Positions 57,167 through 64,000 of a stretch of DNA of 64,000 nucleotides are shown piece after piece. The stretch lies in NCBI RefSeq assembly GCF_001718415.1, contig NZ_CP013378.1:868001-932000 (forward strand), written 5' to 3'. Both the position numbers and the translations under genes were made by a program. Each line of letters starts with the position of its first letter. Position 1 is the stretch's first letter. The notes beneath the pieces were generated by a model. It was not told the DNA's origin. It ran no database searches and was given only the letters and a program-made list of their open reading frames with translations. Source of the DNA: Burkholderia pseudomultivorans. Its GTDB lineage: Bacteria; Pseudomonadota; Gammaproteobacteria; Burkholderiales; Burkholderiaceae.

Positions 57167-57236
57167 ATAATTGAAACCCCGCTTCGGCGGGATCGAACCG
57201 GCCGGATGCACGCGCCGATCGACTTACGTGGCTGCG

Positions 57237-58529
57237 TCAGGCGGACAGGCCGGCCTCGCGCGCGAGCCGTTCGCGATGATCGGGATGCGCGATCGCAATC
57301 ATCTTCGGCACGCGCTGCGCGAGCGACAGGCCGCGCAGATCGGCGATCCCGTATTCGGTGACGATCACGCACGCGTCGCTGCGCGGCACCGTCACCGGGC
57401 CCGACAGTGTCGTCACGATGCGACTGTGCGCGCCTGCGGTAGACGGCAGCGCCACGATCGGCACGCCGCCGCGGCTGGCTTGCGCGGCCCGCAGAAAATC
57501 GCCGACGCCGCCGACCGCGCCGACATACGTGCCGCCGACGACTTCCGCGTTGACCTGCCCCGTCAGATCGACCTCCACCGCGGAATTGATCGCGGTGAAG
57601 CGTTCGATCCGGCGCAGCACGTGCGGGTTGTGCGTGTATTCGGTGCCGCGCAGTTCGAGCGCCGGATTGCGATGGGCGAAGCGGCGCACGCGCGCGGAGC
57701 CGATGATGACGCCGCCGACGGTGATGCCCGCGTCGATCGTCTTGCGCGCATTCGTCACGACGCCGGCTTCGCAGAGCGCCGCGATGCCGTCGCCGACGCT
57801 GCCGGTGTGCACGCCGAGGTCGCGCCTGTCGTGTAGCGCGGCCATCACAGCGTCCGGGATCGCGCCGATGCCCGTCTGCAGCGTCGCGCCGTCTTCGACC
57901 AGCGACGCGACGTGCTGCCCGATCGCCTGCTCCACGGGCCCGGGCTCGGTTGCGACCGCGTCCGGAAACGGCGTGTCCGACGTCACGAGCAAATCGATGT
58001 CGGCAGCGCGCAGGAACGGGCCGCCGTAGGTCCACGGCACATCGGGATGCACTTCGGCGACGATCGCCCGCGCATGCTTGAGCGCTTCCACCAGATATTC
58101 GCGCGCAAGCCCGAGGCTGTACCGGCCGTGCTCGTCCGGCGGCGAGACCTGCAGCATCACGACGTCGATCCGCAACGCGCCGCTGCGGACCAGTTCAGGC
58201 AGTTGCGAATAGTGCGCGGGCAGGATGTCGAGCACGTTCGCGCGCGCCAGCTTGCGGTTGGCGCCGCTGCCGCAGTAGGCGAGGAAATCGATGGCGTCGG
58301 CATGCTCGGGCGTCAGGACATCGGCGAGGCCGATGCCGAGAAAGACGCGAATGCGCTTGAAGCTGTGGCGCTGCGCGACCAGCGCGCGCATCAGCGTCAC
58401 GGGCTCGGCGTGCGACTGGCCCCACATCACGGTGTCGCCGGGACGAATCAGCGAGGAAAGCGCATCGCAGTCGCCGGCCTGACGGGCATCGGCCGATGCG
58501 TGCGCGGGCGCGCATGCGGGATGGTTCAT
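57237..58529 (-). CDS. Acetyl-CoA hydrolase/transferase-family CoA-transferase (4-hydroxybutyrate CoA-transferase-like)
   Basis: 430 residues from the ATG at 58529 (MNHPACAPAHASADARQAGDCDALSSLIRPGDTVMWGQSHAEP). The catalytic Glu lies in the block ELRGTEYTHNPHVLRRI near 300, and the CoA-binding GGVGDFLRAAQASRGGVPIVALPSTAG near 350 is present. Class I CoA-transferases of this type act on short- and medium-chain acids, such as 4-hydroxybutyrate. No strong Shine-Dalgarno sequence precedes the start, and upstream starts in this frame are possible. It is followed 140 bp later by the racemase gene, with its own probable promoter. Confidence 0.88.
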   Translation of the reverse strand: MNHPACAPAHASADARQAGDCDALSSLIRPGDTVMWGQSHAEPVTLMRALVAQRHSFKRIRVFLGIGLADVLTPEHADAIDFLAYCGSGANRKLARANVLDILPAHYSQLPELVRSGALRIDVVMLQVSPPDEHGRYSLGLAREYLVEALKHARAIVAEVHPDVPWTYGGPFLRAADIDLLVTSDTPFPDAVATEPGPVEQAIGQHVASLVEDGATLQTGIGAIPDAVMAALHDRRDLGVHTGSVGDGIAALCEAGVVTNARKTIDAGITVGGVIIGSARVRRFAHRNPALELRGTEYTHNPHVLRRIERFTAINSAVEVDLTGQVNAEVVGGTYVGAVGGVGDFLRAAQASRGGVPIVALPSTAGAHSRIVTTLSGPVTVPRSDACVIVTEYGIADLRGLSLAQRVPKMIAIAHPDHRERLAREAGLSA

Positions 58530-58739
58530 GGATGGGCGAGATCGAAGATCAGGTCGAGCGCTCCGGCGTCGTATGCGCCATCCGGAATCGTCAACATGAC
58601 GGGTTGAAGTTCGCGCGCGTCGCGATCGCGTCCCGAAGGGCGCCTGTCCGAAGCGACGAAGCTCGACGGACGATGCGACAGGCATCGCCGCCCATCGTGA
58701 TTCGCTCAACGGGGAGCGTCAATGTGCACGCGCGGCGTG

Positions 58740-58754
58740 TTCCGTACGTCGGAA
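58740..58754 (+). promoter_or_regulatory. TTCCGTAC-N3-GGAA site
   Basis: TTCCGTACGTCGGAA, 211 bp upstream of the CoA-transferase ATG. All fixed positions of the motif match. Confidence 0.6.
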
Positions 58755-58827
58755 CGCGCGCATCGCGCGTTTTGGTCCGGTACGCGGTGCACGTCATGCG
58801 CGGTGCGCTCGGCGTGGCGCATCCGGC

Positions 58828-58842
58828 TTCCGAAGTACGGAA
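58828..58842 (-). promoter_or_regulatory. TTCCGTAC-N3-GGAA site
   Basis: The minus strand reads TTCCGTACTTCGGAA; 299 bp upstream of the CoA-transferase and 155 bp upstream of the gene at 58997. Second perfect match in this region, 74 bp from the first. Confidence 0.6.
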
Positions 58843-58996
58843 TCGTCGCCTGCACGCTATTGACGCTGCGCCCGTCGAACCGACACTGTTGACGCTACCG
58901 CGTGGCGTGTCGCCGTCGAGGGCGCTGCCCTGTTCGACCGAGACGGCGCGGTGCCGGAACACACGGGCCGACCTGGCTCATTGCAGGACTCAGACC

Positions 58997-59311
58997 ATGC
59001 AGAAGCAACGAATCGAGGATCACGGATCGAGCATGACGGTCGCGCGTGCGCGCGCGAGAGAAAACGCCAACGCGGAAGATGCCGCGCTGTGGCGATGGTT
59101 CGCCGCCTTGCTCGACGAGCGGCGGATCCGCTGGTGTCACAGCGGCCGCGGATGGCTCGTGAGCGTCGACCATCGTCACGTCGCCACCGGCACGCAGTTC
59201 GATCAGGCGATGCGCATCGCCAAGGAAAACGTCGAGAGCAGCGGCACCCGCCGCCTCGATGCGACGTCGAAGTCCGACCGATCGCGAAGAAAGATTCATC
59301 TCGTGAAGTAA
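58997..59311 (+). CDS. Small hypothetical protein (104 aa)
   Basis: MQKQRIEDHGSSMTVARARARENANAEDAALWRWF at the N-terminus, then LLDERRIRWCHSGRGWLVSVDHRHVATGTQFDQAMRIAKENVES and a basic tail (KSDRSRRKIHLVK). Typical codon bias and a complete small domain with an RGWLVSVDHRHVATG strand pattern suggest a real cytoplasmic protein. Family unknown. CAGGACTCAGACC before the ATG is a weak site. Lies between the TTCCGTAC sites and the porin. Confidence 0.6.
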   Translation: MQKQRIEDHGSSMTVARARARENANAEDAALWRWFAALLDERRIRWCHSGRGWLVSVDHRHVATGTQFDQAMRIAKENVESSGTRRLDATSKSDRSRRKIHLVK

Positions 59312-59471
59312 TGACGCTTCGATCCTGCCGGCGCATCGTCGCGCCATGAATCGGCACGCCCTCCCACACCTGTACGCGATCGATCGCGACCGTCATCGCG
59401 ATCGAACCCTCGCCCTGCGGCTTTACCCTTAAGGGTCTCCACGCTGTTCGCGACGCATCGCGCAGCACCTC

Positions 59472-59486
59472 TTTCACTGCACGGAA
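59472..59486 (-). promoter_or_regulatory. Degenerate TTCCGTAC site upstream of the porin
   Basis: The minus strand reads TTCCGTGCAGTGAAA, which differs from the site at 41130 (TTCCGTACAGTGGAA) at two of 15 positions. It lies 171 bp before the porin ATG. Confidence 0.4.
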
Positions 59487-59585
59487 TCGGATTGCCCGAT
59501 CGATTGACGGTGATATCGGCCACGCATCTAATCGACCGAACGTTGCGGCAAGCGGGTGTTCGTTGTTCAGTCAATTAGTTTTCCG

Positions 59586-59601
59586 GATCAATTGATTGAT
59601 C
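59586..59601. promoter_or_regulatory. Inverted repeat GATCAAT-TG-ATTGATC upstream of the porin
   Basis: Perfect 7-bp arms with a 2-nt centre, about 55 bp upstream of the porin start, near where an operator or -10 region would be. Confidence 0.35.
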
Positions 59602-59656
59602 GCACCGGCCGCGACGTCACGATACGACCATTCAGAAGAAACTTTGGAGACAGTCA

Positions 59657-60838
59657 ATGAAAAGGACGATTGCGCTTTGCGCAGCGGTGGGTTGCGTCGG
59701 CGGTACGGCACATGCGCAGAGCAGCGTACAGTTGTACGGGATTATCGACGAAGGGGTCAACTACGTGAGCAACGCGTCCGGCCATCATCTGTACAGCCTC
59801 GCGAGCGGCGTGCTCAACGGCAGCCGCTGGGGGCTGCGCGTGAAGGAGGACCTCGGCGGCGGCTACGGCGCGCTCGCGGTGCTGGAGAACGGCTTCGATC
59901 TCAATACCGGCAAGCTCGGCCAGGGCGGTCTCGAATTCGGGCGGCAAGCGTATGTCGGCCTGTCCGGCCCGTACGGCACCGTCACGCTCGGCCGTCAGTA
60001 CGATTCCGTCGTCGATTCGGTCGGCCTGCTCGAAGCGGGCGATCAGTGGGGCGGTTATCTCGCCGCCCACCCGTCCGACAACGATAACTTCAACAACACC
60101 AATCGCGTCAACAACGCGATCAAGTACACCAGCCCGGTTTTCCATGGCCTGACGGCGACCGCACTGTACTCGCTGGGCGGCGTGTCGGGGCATACGGGCC
60201 GCAACCAGATCTGGTCGGCCGGCGCCAGCTACACGAACGGCCCGCTGTCGATGGGCGCGGGCTACCTCAACGTGCGCAACCCGAACACGTCGTTCTATGG
60301 CGCGGGCGGCACCGTCGCCGCAACCGTGAACGGCGTGCCCGGCTCGAACTTCGGCGCGTCGCCGGTGATTTCCGGTTACGCGTCTGCGCACACGCTGCAG
60401 GTGATCGGCACGGGCGCGGCCTACACGATCGGCTCACTGACGCTCGGCGCGACCTATTCGAACACGCAGTTCCGCCATCTCGGCGATACCACGTCGGGCC
60501 CCGTGCCCGCCGGCGGCATCAGCGGCACCGCAAAGTTCAACAATGCCGAGCTGAACGTGAAATACCAGATCACGCCGGCCCTCGTGGTTGGCGCGAACTA
60601 TGTGTATACGAAGAACAGCGGCGCCGATGCGACCGGCGGCGCACACTACAACCAGGCGTCGTTCGGCGCCGACTACTTCCTGTCGAAACGCACCGACGTG
60701 TACCTCGTCGGCACCTATCAGCGCGCGAGCGGAACCGATTCGACCGGTCACAGCGCGGTCGCGTCCATCAACCAGCTGACGCCGTCGACGTCGAACCATC
60801 AGGTCGCGCTGCGCGTCGCGATGCGGCACAAGTTCTGA
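59657..60838 (+). CDS. Gram-negative porin
   Basis: 393 residues; signal peptide MKRTIALCAAVGCVGGTAHAQ, then SSVQLYGIIDEGVNYVSN, the start of most Burkholderia general porins, and GSRWGLRVKEDLGGGYGALAVLENGFDLNTGKLGQGG. It ends ...QVALRVAMRHKF, with the C-terminal Phe required for outer-membrane assembly. A trimeric 16-stranded porin. Placed among catabolic genes and with a specialised promoter, it may admit the substrate of the pathway. Confidence 0.95.
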   Translation: MKRTIALCAAVGCVGGTAHAQSSVQLYGIIDEGVNYVSNASGHHLYSLASGVLNGSRWGLRVKEDLGGGYGALAVLENGFDLNTGKLGQGGLEFGRQAYVGLSGPYGTVTLGRQYDSVVDSVGLLEAGDQWGGYLAAHPSDNDNFNNTNRVNNAIKYTSPVFHGLTATALYSLGGVSGHTGRNQIWSAGASYTNGPLSMGAGYLNVRNPNTSFYGAGGTVAATVNGVPGSNFGASPVISGYASAHTLQVIGTGAAYTIGSLTLGATYSNTQFRHLGDTTSGPVPAGGISGTAKFNNAELNVKYQITPALVVGANYVYTKNSGADATGGAHYNQASFGADYFLSKRTDVYLVGTYQRASGTDSTGHSAVASINQLTPSTSNHQVALRVAMRHKF

Positions 60839-60874
60839 TGCGCCGCGACGACTTCGGTCGTCGTATCGAAGCGG

Positions 60875-60932
60875 CGCGCCGCCCGCATCCGCCGGAAACC
60901 TCGCGGTGGATGCGGGCGGCGCGTCTTTTTTT
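60875..60932 (+). terminator. Strong Rho-independent terminator after the porin
   Basis: CGCGCCGCCCGCATCC (60875-60890) pairs with GGATGCGGGCGGCGCG (60908-60923), a perfect 16-bp stem, followed by TCTTTTTTT (60924-60932). Confidence 0.92.
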
Positions 60933-60981
60933 CGTTTACCGCAACGACGCGCGCGACCGGTCGTCGCAGCCGGCCCGCCCG

Positions 60982-61944
60982 CTACAGATCCAGCACCAGC
61001 CGCGCCGATTTCGAGCGCGAGCAGCACGGCATGAACTGGTCGTTCGCCACGCGCTCCTCGGCTGTGAGGCAATGGTCGAAATGCTCGGGCTCGCCCGCGA
61101 GCACGCGCGTCGCGCAGGTTCCGCACAGGCCCTGCTCGCACGAGGTCTCGATCTCGATGCCGGCTTTCGCGAGCGCCCGCACGACCGATTCGTGCTTCTC
61201 GACGACGATCACGCGGCCCGAACTCGCGATCTGCACTTCGAACCGGCCGTCCTGTTCCGTCTGCCGCGCCTCGGCCGCAAAAAACTCGTAATGCAGTTGC
61301 GCTTCCGGCCATCCGTTCGCACGCGCGGTTGTCAGCACGGCGTCCATGAAGCCCTTCGGTCCGCAAACGTACAGATGCGTGCCGGGTTCGGGAACGGCGA
61401 GTCGCGCCGCGATATCGAAGCGCTGCTCGGCGGCTTCGTCGTCGAAATGAAACTGCACGCGGCCCGCATAGGGCGCGCGCGCGATGTGATCGAGAAACGC
61501 CGTGCGCGTGCGCGATCGCGTGCAGTAATGCATGTCGAACGACGCGTCGATGCGCGCGAGCCGTTCCGCCATGCAGAGGATCGGCGTCACGCCGATGCCG
61601 CCTGCGAGCAGCAGGCTGTGCTTCGCGTCATGCGCGAGCGGGAAATGGTTCTTCGGCGCGCTGATCGTCAGCGTGTCGCCGATATTCACGCGATCGTGCA
61701 TGCCGGCCGACCCGCCGCGCGAGTTCGGATCGCGCAGCACGGCAATCCGGTATCGGTGGTTTTCGTCGGGTGCATTGCACAGCGAGTACTGGCGCGTCGG
61801 GCCGCCCGGCACGGCCACGTCGATATGCGCGCCGGCCGAGAACGGCGGCAGCGGCCGGCCGTCCGCGCGAACGAGCTCGAAACTGCAGATGTCGGCGGCT
61901 TCGTCGTGCCTCGCCGCGACGCGGACCGTCAGTCCGTCGATCAT
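60982..61944 (-). CDS. PDR/VanB-family oxidoreductase (ferredoxin reductase)
   Basis: 320 residues. Flavin-binding RQYSLCNAP (51-59), NAD-binding GGIGVTP (115-121) and CGPKGFM (194-200), and a C-terminal plant-type [2Fe-2S] domain with Cys269, Cys274, Cys277 and Cys307 (CEQGLCGTC). This is the reductase of class IA Rieske oxygenases or VanB-type demethylases. No oxygenase gene is seen next to it in the window; it may lie beyond the right end, or the enzyme may serve a partner elsewhere. A TTCCGTAC-like site lies 77 bp upstream. Confidence 0.93.
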   Translation of the reverse strand: MIDGLTVRVAARHDEAADICSFELVRADGRPLPPFSAGAHIDVAVPGGPTRQYSLCNAPDENHRYRIAVLRDPNSRGGSAGMHDRVNIGDTLTISAPKNHFPLAHDAKHSLLLAGGIGVTPILCMAERLARIDASFDMHYCTRSRTRTAFLDHIARAPYAGRVQFHFDDEAAEQRFDIAARLAVPEPGTHLYVCGPKGFMDAVLTTARANGWPEAQLHYEFFAAEARQTEQDGRFEVQIASSGRVIVVEKHESVVRALAKAGIEIETSCEQGLCGTCATRVLAGEPEHFDHCLTAEERVANDQFMPCCSRSKSARLVLDL

Positions 61945-62318
61945 GTTCGTCCCCTCCTCCCTTCGATGGGGGCGATTACAGGGGCGAGGCGGACGTGTGT
62001 CAATTCGGCGCGTTTCGACGTTCCGTACTTCGGGGAATCGAACGGCTCGCGACCAGCGACGCGTCCGGGGTCATACGCACTCACGCGTGTGCCGGTTCGA
62101 GCGCCCGCGGTTACGTCTCGCGCAGACAACGCGATTCCGTACGATCGCGCAAGAAATGCGAACGCTGCAGCATGGTCCGTGCGACGGCGGCTGCTTAAGA
62201 TCGGCACGCGACGCCTTCCGCCGGCGCTGCGCTGGCCGCTTGCCGTTTGCGGCTCGCTGCACGGAACGAACGATCGCGACGCGCCGACAGAATCGACCCA
62301 ACAAGGCAAGGAGACATC
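61945..62318. other. Divergent region between the reductase and the SDR gene
   Basis: 374 bp containing the site at 62021 and a partial copy TTCCGTACGATCGCG at 62135-62149. Other frames here are not supported. Confidence 0.4.
62021..62035 (+). promoter_or_regulatory. TTCCGTAC-type site upstream of the reductase gene
   Basis: TTCCGTACTTCGGGG, 77 bp upstream of the reductase ATG. It matches the motif except for the last two positions; GGGGAA follows, so the right arm is shifted by two bases. Confidence 0.5.
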
Positions 62319-63113
62319 ATGCAGATCACGCTGGACGGCAAGCTTGCCGTCGTAACGGGCGCCGCGCAGGGCATCGGCCATGCGATCGCGAAGCGGCTCG
62401 CGCAGTGCGGCGCCGAGGTTGTCGTCAACGATCTCGACGAGCGGCGGATCGCAACCGCCGTCGACGCGATCCGGGCCGCGATTCCCGGTGCAACGGTGCG
62501 CGGCGCGGCCGCCGACCTGTCGTCCGCCGCCGGCTGCAACCGCCTCGTCGAACAGGTGCCCGACTGCGACATTCTCGTGAACAACGCGGCGATCTACGAG
62601 ACCGCCGATTTCTTCGAAATCCCGGACGCGACCTGGCAGAAGTACCTCGATCTCAACATCATGTCCGGCGTCCGGCTGGCGCGGGCGTACCTGCCTAACA
62701 TGGGCGCGCGCGACTGGGGACGCGTCGTGTTCATCAGTTCCGAGTGCGGGATCAGCACGCCGCCCGACATGCTGCATTACGCGGTGACCAAGACGGCGCT
62801 GCTCGGCCTGTCGCGCGGCCTCGCGAAACGCATGTCTGGAACGGGCGTCACGGTCAACGCGGTCCTTCCGGGGCCGACGCTCAGCGAAGGGGTCGTGGAC
62901 TTCCTCGAAGCGGAAATCCGCCGTACCGGCAAGACGATCGAAGAACAAGGCGCGGAACTCGTCAAGGCGCTGCGTCCGTCGTCGATCACGCGACGCTTCG
63001 CGTCGGTCGACGAAGTGGCCAATCTCGTGCTCTACACGTGCTCGCCGCTCGCGTCGGCGACGACGGGCGCCGCGCTGCGGGCGGACGGCGGCGTCGCCGA
63101 CACACCGATCTGA
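62319..63113 (+). CDS. Short-chain dehydrogenase/reductase
   Basis: 264 residues from the ATG at 62319 (AAGGAGACATC upstream). TGAAQGIG (13-20), NNAA in place of NNAG (88-91), Ser140/141, Tyr154 and Lys158 (HYAVTKTA), and a C-terminal PGPTLSEGVVDFLE. Classical SDR. Followed 106 bp later by an aldehyde dehydrogenase gene in the same direction, so an alcohol-to-acid sequence is likely. Confidence 0.9.
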   Translation: MQITLDGKLAVVTGAAQGIGHAIAKRLAQCGAEVVVNDLDERRIATAVDAIRAAIPGATVRGAAADLSSAAGCNRLVEQVPDCDILVNNAAIYETADFFEIPDATWQKYLDLNIMSGVRLARAYLPNMGARDWGRVVFISSECGISTPPDMLHYAVTKTALLGLSRGLAKRMSGTGVTVNAVLPGPTLSEGVVDFLEAEIRRTGKTIEEQGAELVKALRPSSITRRFASVDEVANLVLYTCSPLASATTGAALRADGGVADTPI

Positions 63114-63219
63114 GCGGCGATGTTCGCGGACCGGCGCGATGCGCGCGCGACCGCGACGCCATCGCGCCGCACGCCCGGCGCGCTTTCACGAAACACGCAT
63201 CACCTGACCGGAGTACCGA

Positions 63220-64000
63220 ATGTCGAATGCCTCACAACACGCGGTGACGGATGACACATCATTGCGCCGCTTCGAGCACCTCTATATCGACGGCGCATGG
63301 GTGAAGCCAATCGACGGCGAGCTGGTCGAAAGCATCGATCCGGCCACCGGCCGCCCCTGGGCGATCGCTCCGATGGGCGGCCCGCAGGACATCGATCGTG
63401 CGGTCGCCGCGGCGCGCGCCGCGTTCGGCCCGTGGCGCCGCACGCCGGGACACGAGCGCGCGGCGCTGCTGCGCCGCCTCGCGGAGCGCTTCAGCGCGGC
63501 GGTTCCCGAACTGGCGATCATCGAGTCGCGCGACAACGGCAATCTCGTGCGCGAGCATCGCGCGAGCCTGACTGCGCAGGTGCAGTGGTATCAGTGGTTC
63601 GCGTCGCTGGCGGACAAGGCGCAAGGCACCACCATCCCGATCGACGACAGCGTGCACGCGTTCACGACGCGCGTGCCGATCGGCGTGGTAGGCGCGATCA
63701 TCCCGTGGAATGCGCCGCTGCTCGCCACCTGCCTGAAGATCGGCGCCGCACTCGCGGCCGGCTGCACGGTCGTCGTCAAGCCGGCCGAGCAAACGCCCGT
63801 ATCGGCGCTCGAGCTTGCGCGCCTCGTCCACGAAGCGGGCTTTCCGCCCGGCGTGTTCAACGTCGTGCCCGGTTACGGGCGTACGGCCGGCGCGCATCTC
63901 GTCAAGCATCCGGACGTCGACAAGATCTCGTTTACGGGCGCGAGCCAGACCGCCAAACAGATGGTGCGCGATGGCGCCGACAACCTGAAGCGCTTCACGT
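63220..64000 (+). CDS. Aldehyde dehydrogenase, 3' end cut by the window
   Basis: The ATG at 63220 (CGGAGTACCGA upstream) begins MSNASQHAVTDDTSLRRFEHLYIDGAWV. The first 260 residues of an ALDH-family enzyme are seen, with VGAIIPWNAPLL near 150 and VVVKPAEQTPVSALELARLVHEAGFPPGVFNVVPGYG (NAD-binding). FTGASQTAK is the start of the cofactor-loop motif. The catalytic Glu and Cys lie beyond the window. Oxidises an aldehyde to the acid, with the upstream SDR probably making that aldehyde. Confidence 0.93.
   Translation, partial: MSNASQHAVTDDTSLRRFEHLYIDGAWVKPIDGELVESIDPATGRPWAIAPMGGPQDIDRAVAAARAAFGPWRRTPGHERAALLRRLAERFSAAVPELAIIESRDNGNLVREHRASLTAQVQWYQWFASLADKAQGTTIPIDDSVHAFTTRVPIGVVGAIIPWNAPLLATCLKIGAALAAGCTVVVKPAEQTPVSALELARLVHEAGFPPGVFNVVPGYGRTAGAHLVKHPDVDKISFTGASQTAKQMVRDGADNLKRFT

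Larger units (their letters stand above)
58530..58996. other. Intergenic region with two perfect TTCCGTAC sites
   Basis: About 467 bp between the CoA-transferase and the small plus-strand gene. It holds the sites at 58740 and 58828. A long frame through it has no supporting start site. Confidence 0.45.
59312..59656. other. Promoter region of the porin gene
   Basis: 345 bp with no gene. It contains a palindrome ACCCTTAAGGGT (59425-59436), the inverted repeat GATCAAT-TG-ATTGATC (59586-59601), and a degenerate copy of the TTCCGTAC motif at 59472, listed below. The AT-rich right half, in contrast to the surrounding DNA, fits a regulated promoter. Confidence 0.5.

Noticed and set aside
55942-58035. 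A 697-codon frame that would fuse the racemase to another domain.
   Set aside because: The extension reads through the CoA-transferase gene in the wrong frame; the racemase start at 57096 has its own ribosome binding site.
58496-58996. An N-terminal extension of the small gene at 58997.
   Set aside because: It would run through the two TTCCGTAC sites and the CoA-transferase promoter, with non-coding composition.
62256-62270. A further TTCCGTGC-like sequence (minus strand) upstream of the SDR at 62319.
   Set aside because: The right arm does not match; too degenerate to support.

Overview
The window is GC-rich DNA (roughly two-thirds G+C) with strong third-position G/C bias. Its gene content (XylFGH-XylAB with AraC-type XylR, a YtfQRT/YjfF-type sugar importer, a branched-chain keto-acid dehydrogenase operon, Gram-negative porin, many SDRs, CoA-transferases and IclR/LysR regulators) points to a Burkholderia, probably Burkholderia cepacia complex and probably a secondary chromosome. 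The organism assignment is inference; there is no rRNA in the window. I see no tRNA, rRNA, CRISPR array, insertion sequence or phage gene.

Layout. (1) 1-1.1 kb: 3' part of an unrecognised protein with a C-terminal membrane anchor, followed by about 0.5 kb without a gene. (2) 1.7-11 kb: xylose locus. xylA-xylB-xylF-xylG-xylH run on the minus strand, divergent from xylR and galM; a perfect 12-bp inverted repeat lies in the middle of the divergent promoter. (3) 11-15.7 kb: ytfQ-ytfR-ytfT-yjfF, a second sugar ABC importer, convergent with galM across a perfect 16-bp terminator hairpin. (4) 15.9-16.5 kb: two small hypothetical genes. (5) 16.6-21.7 kb: bkdA1-bkdA2-bkdB-lpdV, the four components of branched-chain 2-oxoacid dehydrogenase. 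(6) 22.1-27 kb: a membrane and metal-uptake group (small DUF2946-like protein, PepSY-TM protein, DUF2946 protein, TonB-dependent receptor). (7) 27.6-30.5 kb: an MFS transporter and a GMC oxidoreductase in one operon.

(8) 30.7-64 kb is a large accessory catabolic region. Peripheral genes: a Baeyer-Villiger monooxygenase, five SDRs, two HSL-type esterases, two DLH-like hydrolases, SnoaL-like and carboxymuconolactone-decarboxylase-like proteins, an MmgE/PrpD protein with a DUF2889 protein, and a hydroxyisobutyrate-dehydrogenase-like protein. CoA-thioester genes: an acyl-CoA dehydrogenase, MaoC-like hydratase, Cys-less thiolase-like protein with its DUF35 partner, two class III CoA-transferases, an alpha-methylacyl-CoA racemase and an acetyl-CoA hydrolase/transferase-type enzyme. 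Uptake and electron-transfer genes: a porin, a VanB-type reductase and an aldehyde dehydrogenase cut by the window end. Regulators: two tandem IclR and two LysR genes. Taken together this reads as degradation of a cyclic, methyl-branched compound such as a terpenoid or steroid-like acid. A cyclic ketone would be opened by the monooxygenase and esterases, activated as CoA thioester, and shortened by racemase, dehydrogenase, hydratase and a retro-aldol or thiolytic step. The substrate is not determined by sequence.

The most interesting signal is non-coding. A 15-bp motif, TTCCGTAC-N3-GGAA, recurs upstream of at least six separate transcription units spread over 27 kb of this region, so the scattered operons look like one regulon, with the tandem IclR proteins as the first candidate regulators. 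A second motif, around CCATTTTCGAA, is shared by the acyl-CoA dehydrogenase and racemase promoters. A decayed 83-bp remnant of a second GMC oxidoreductase gene lies at 42.0 kb.
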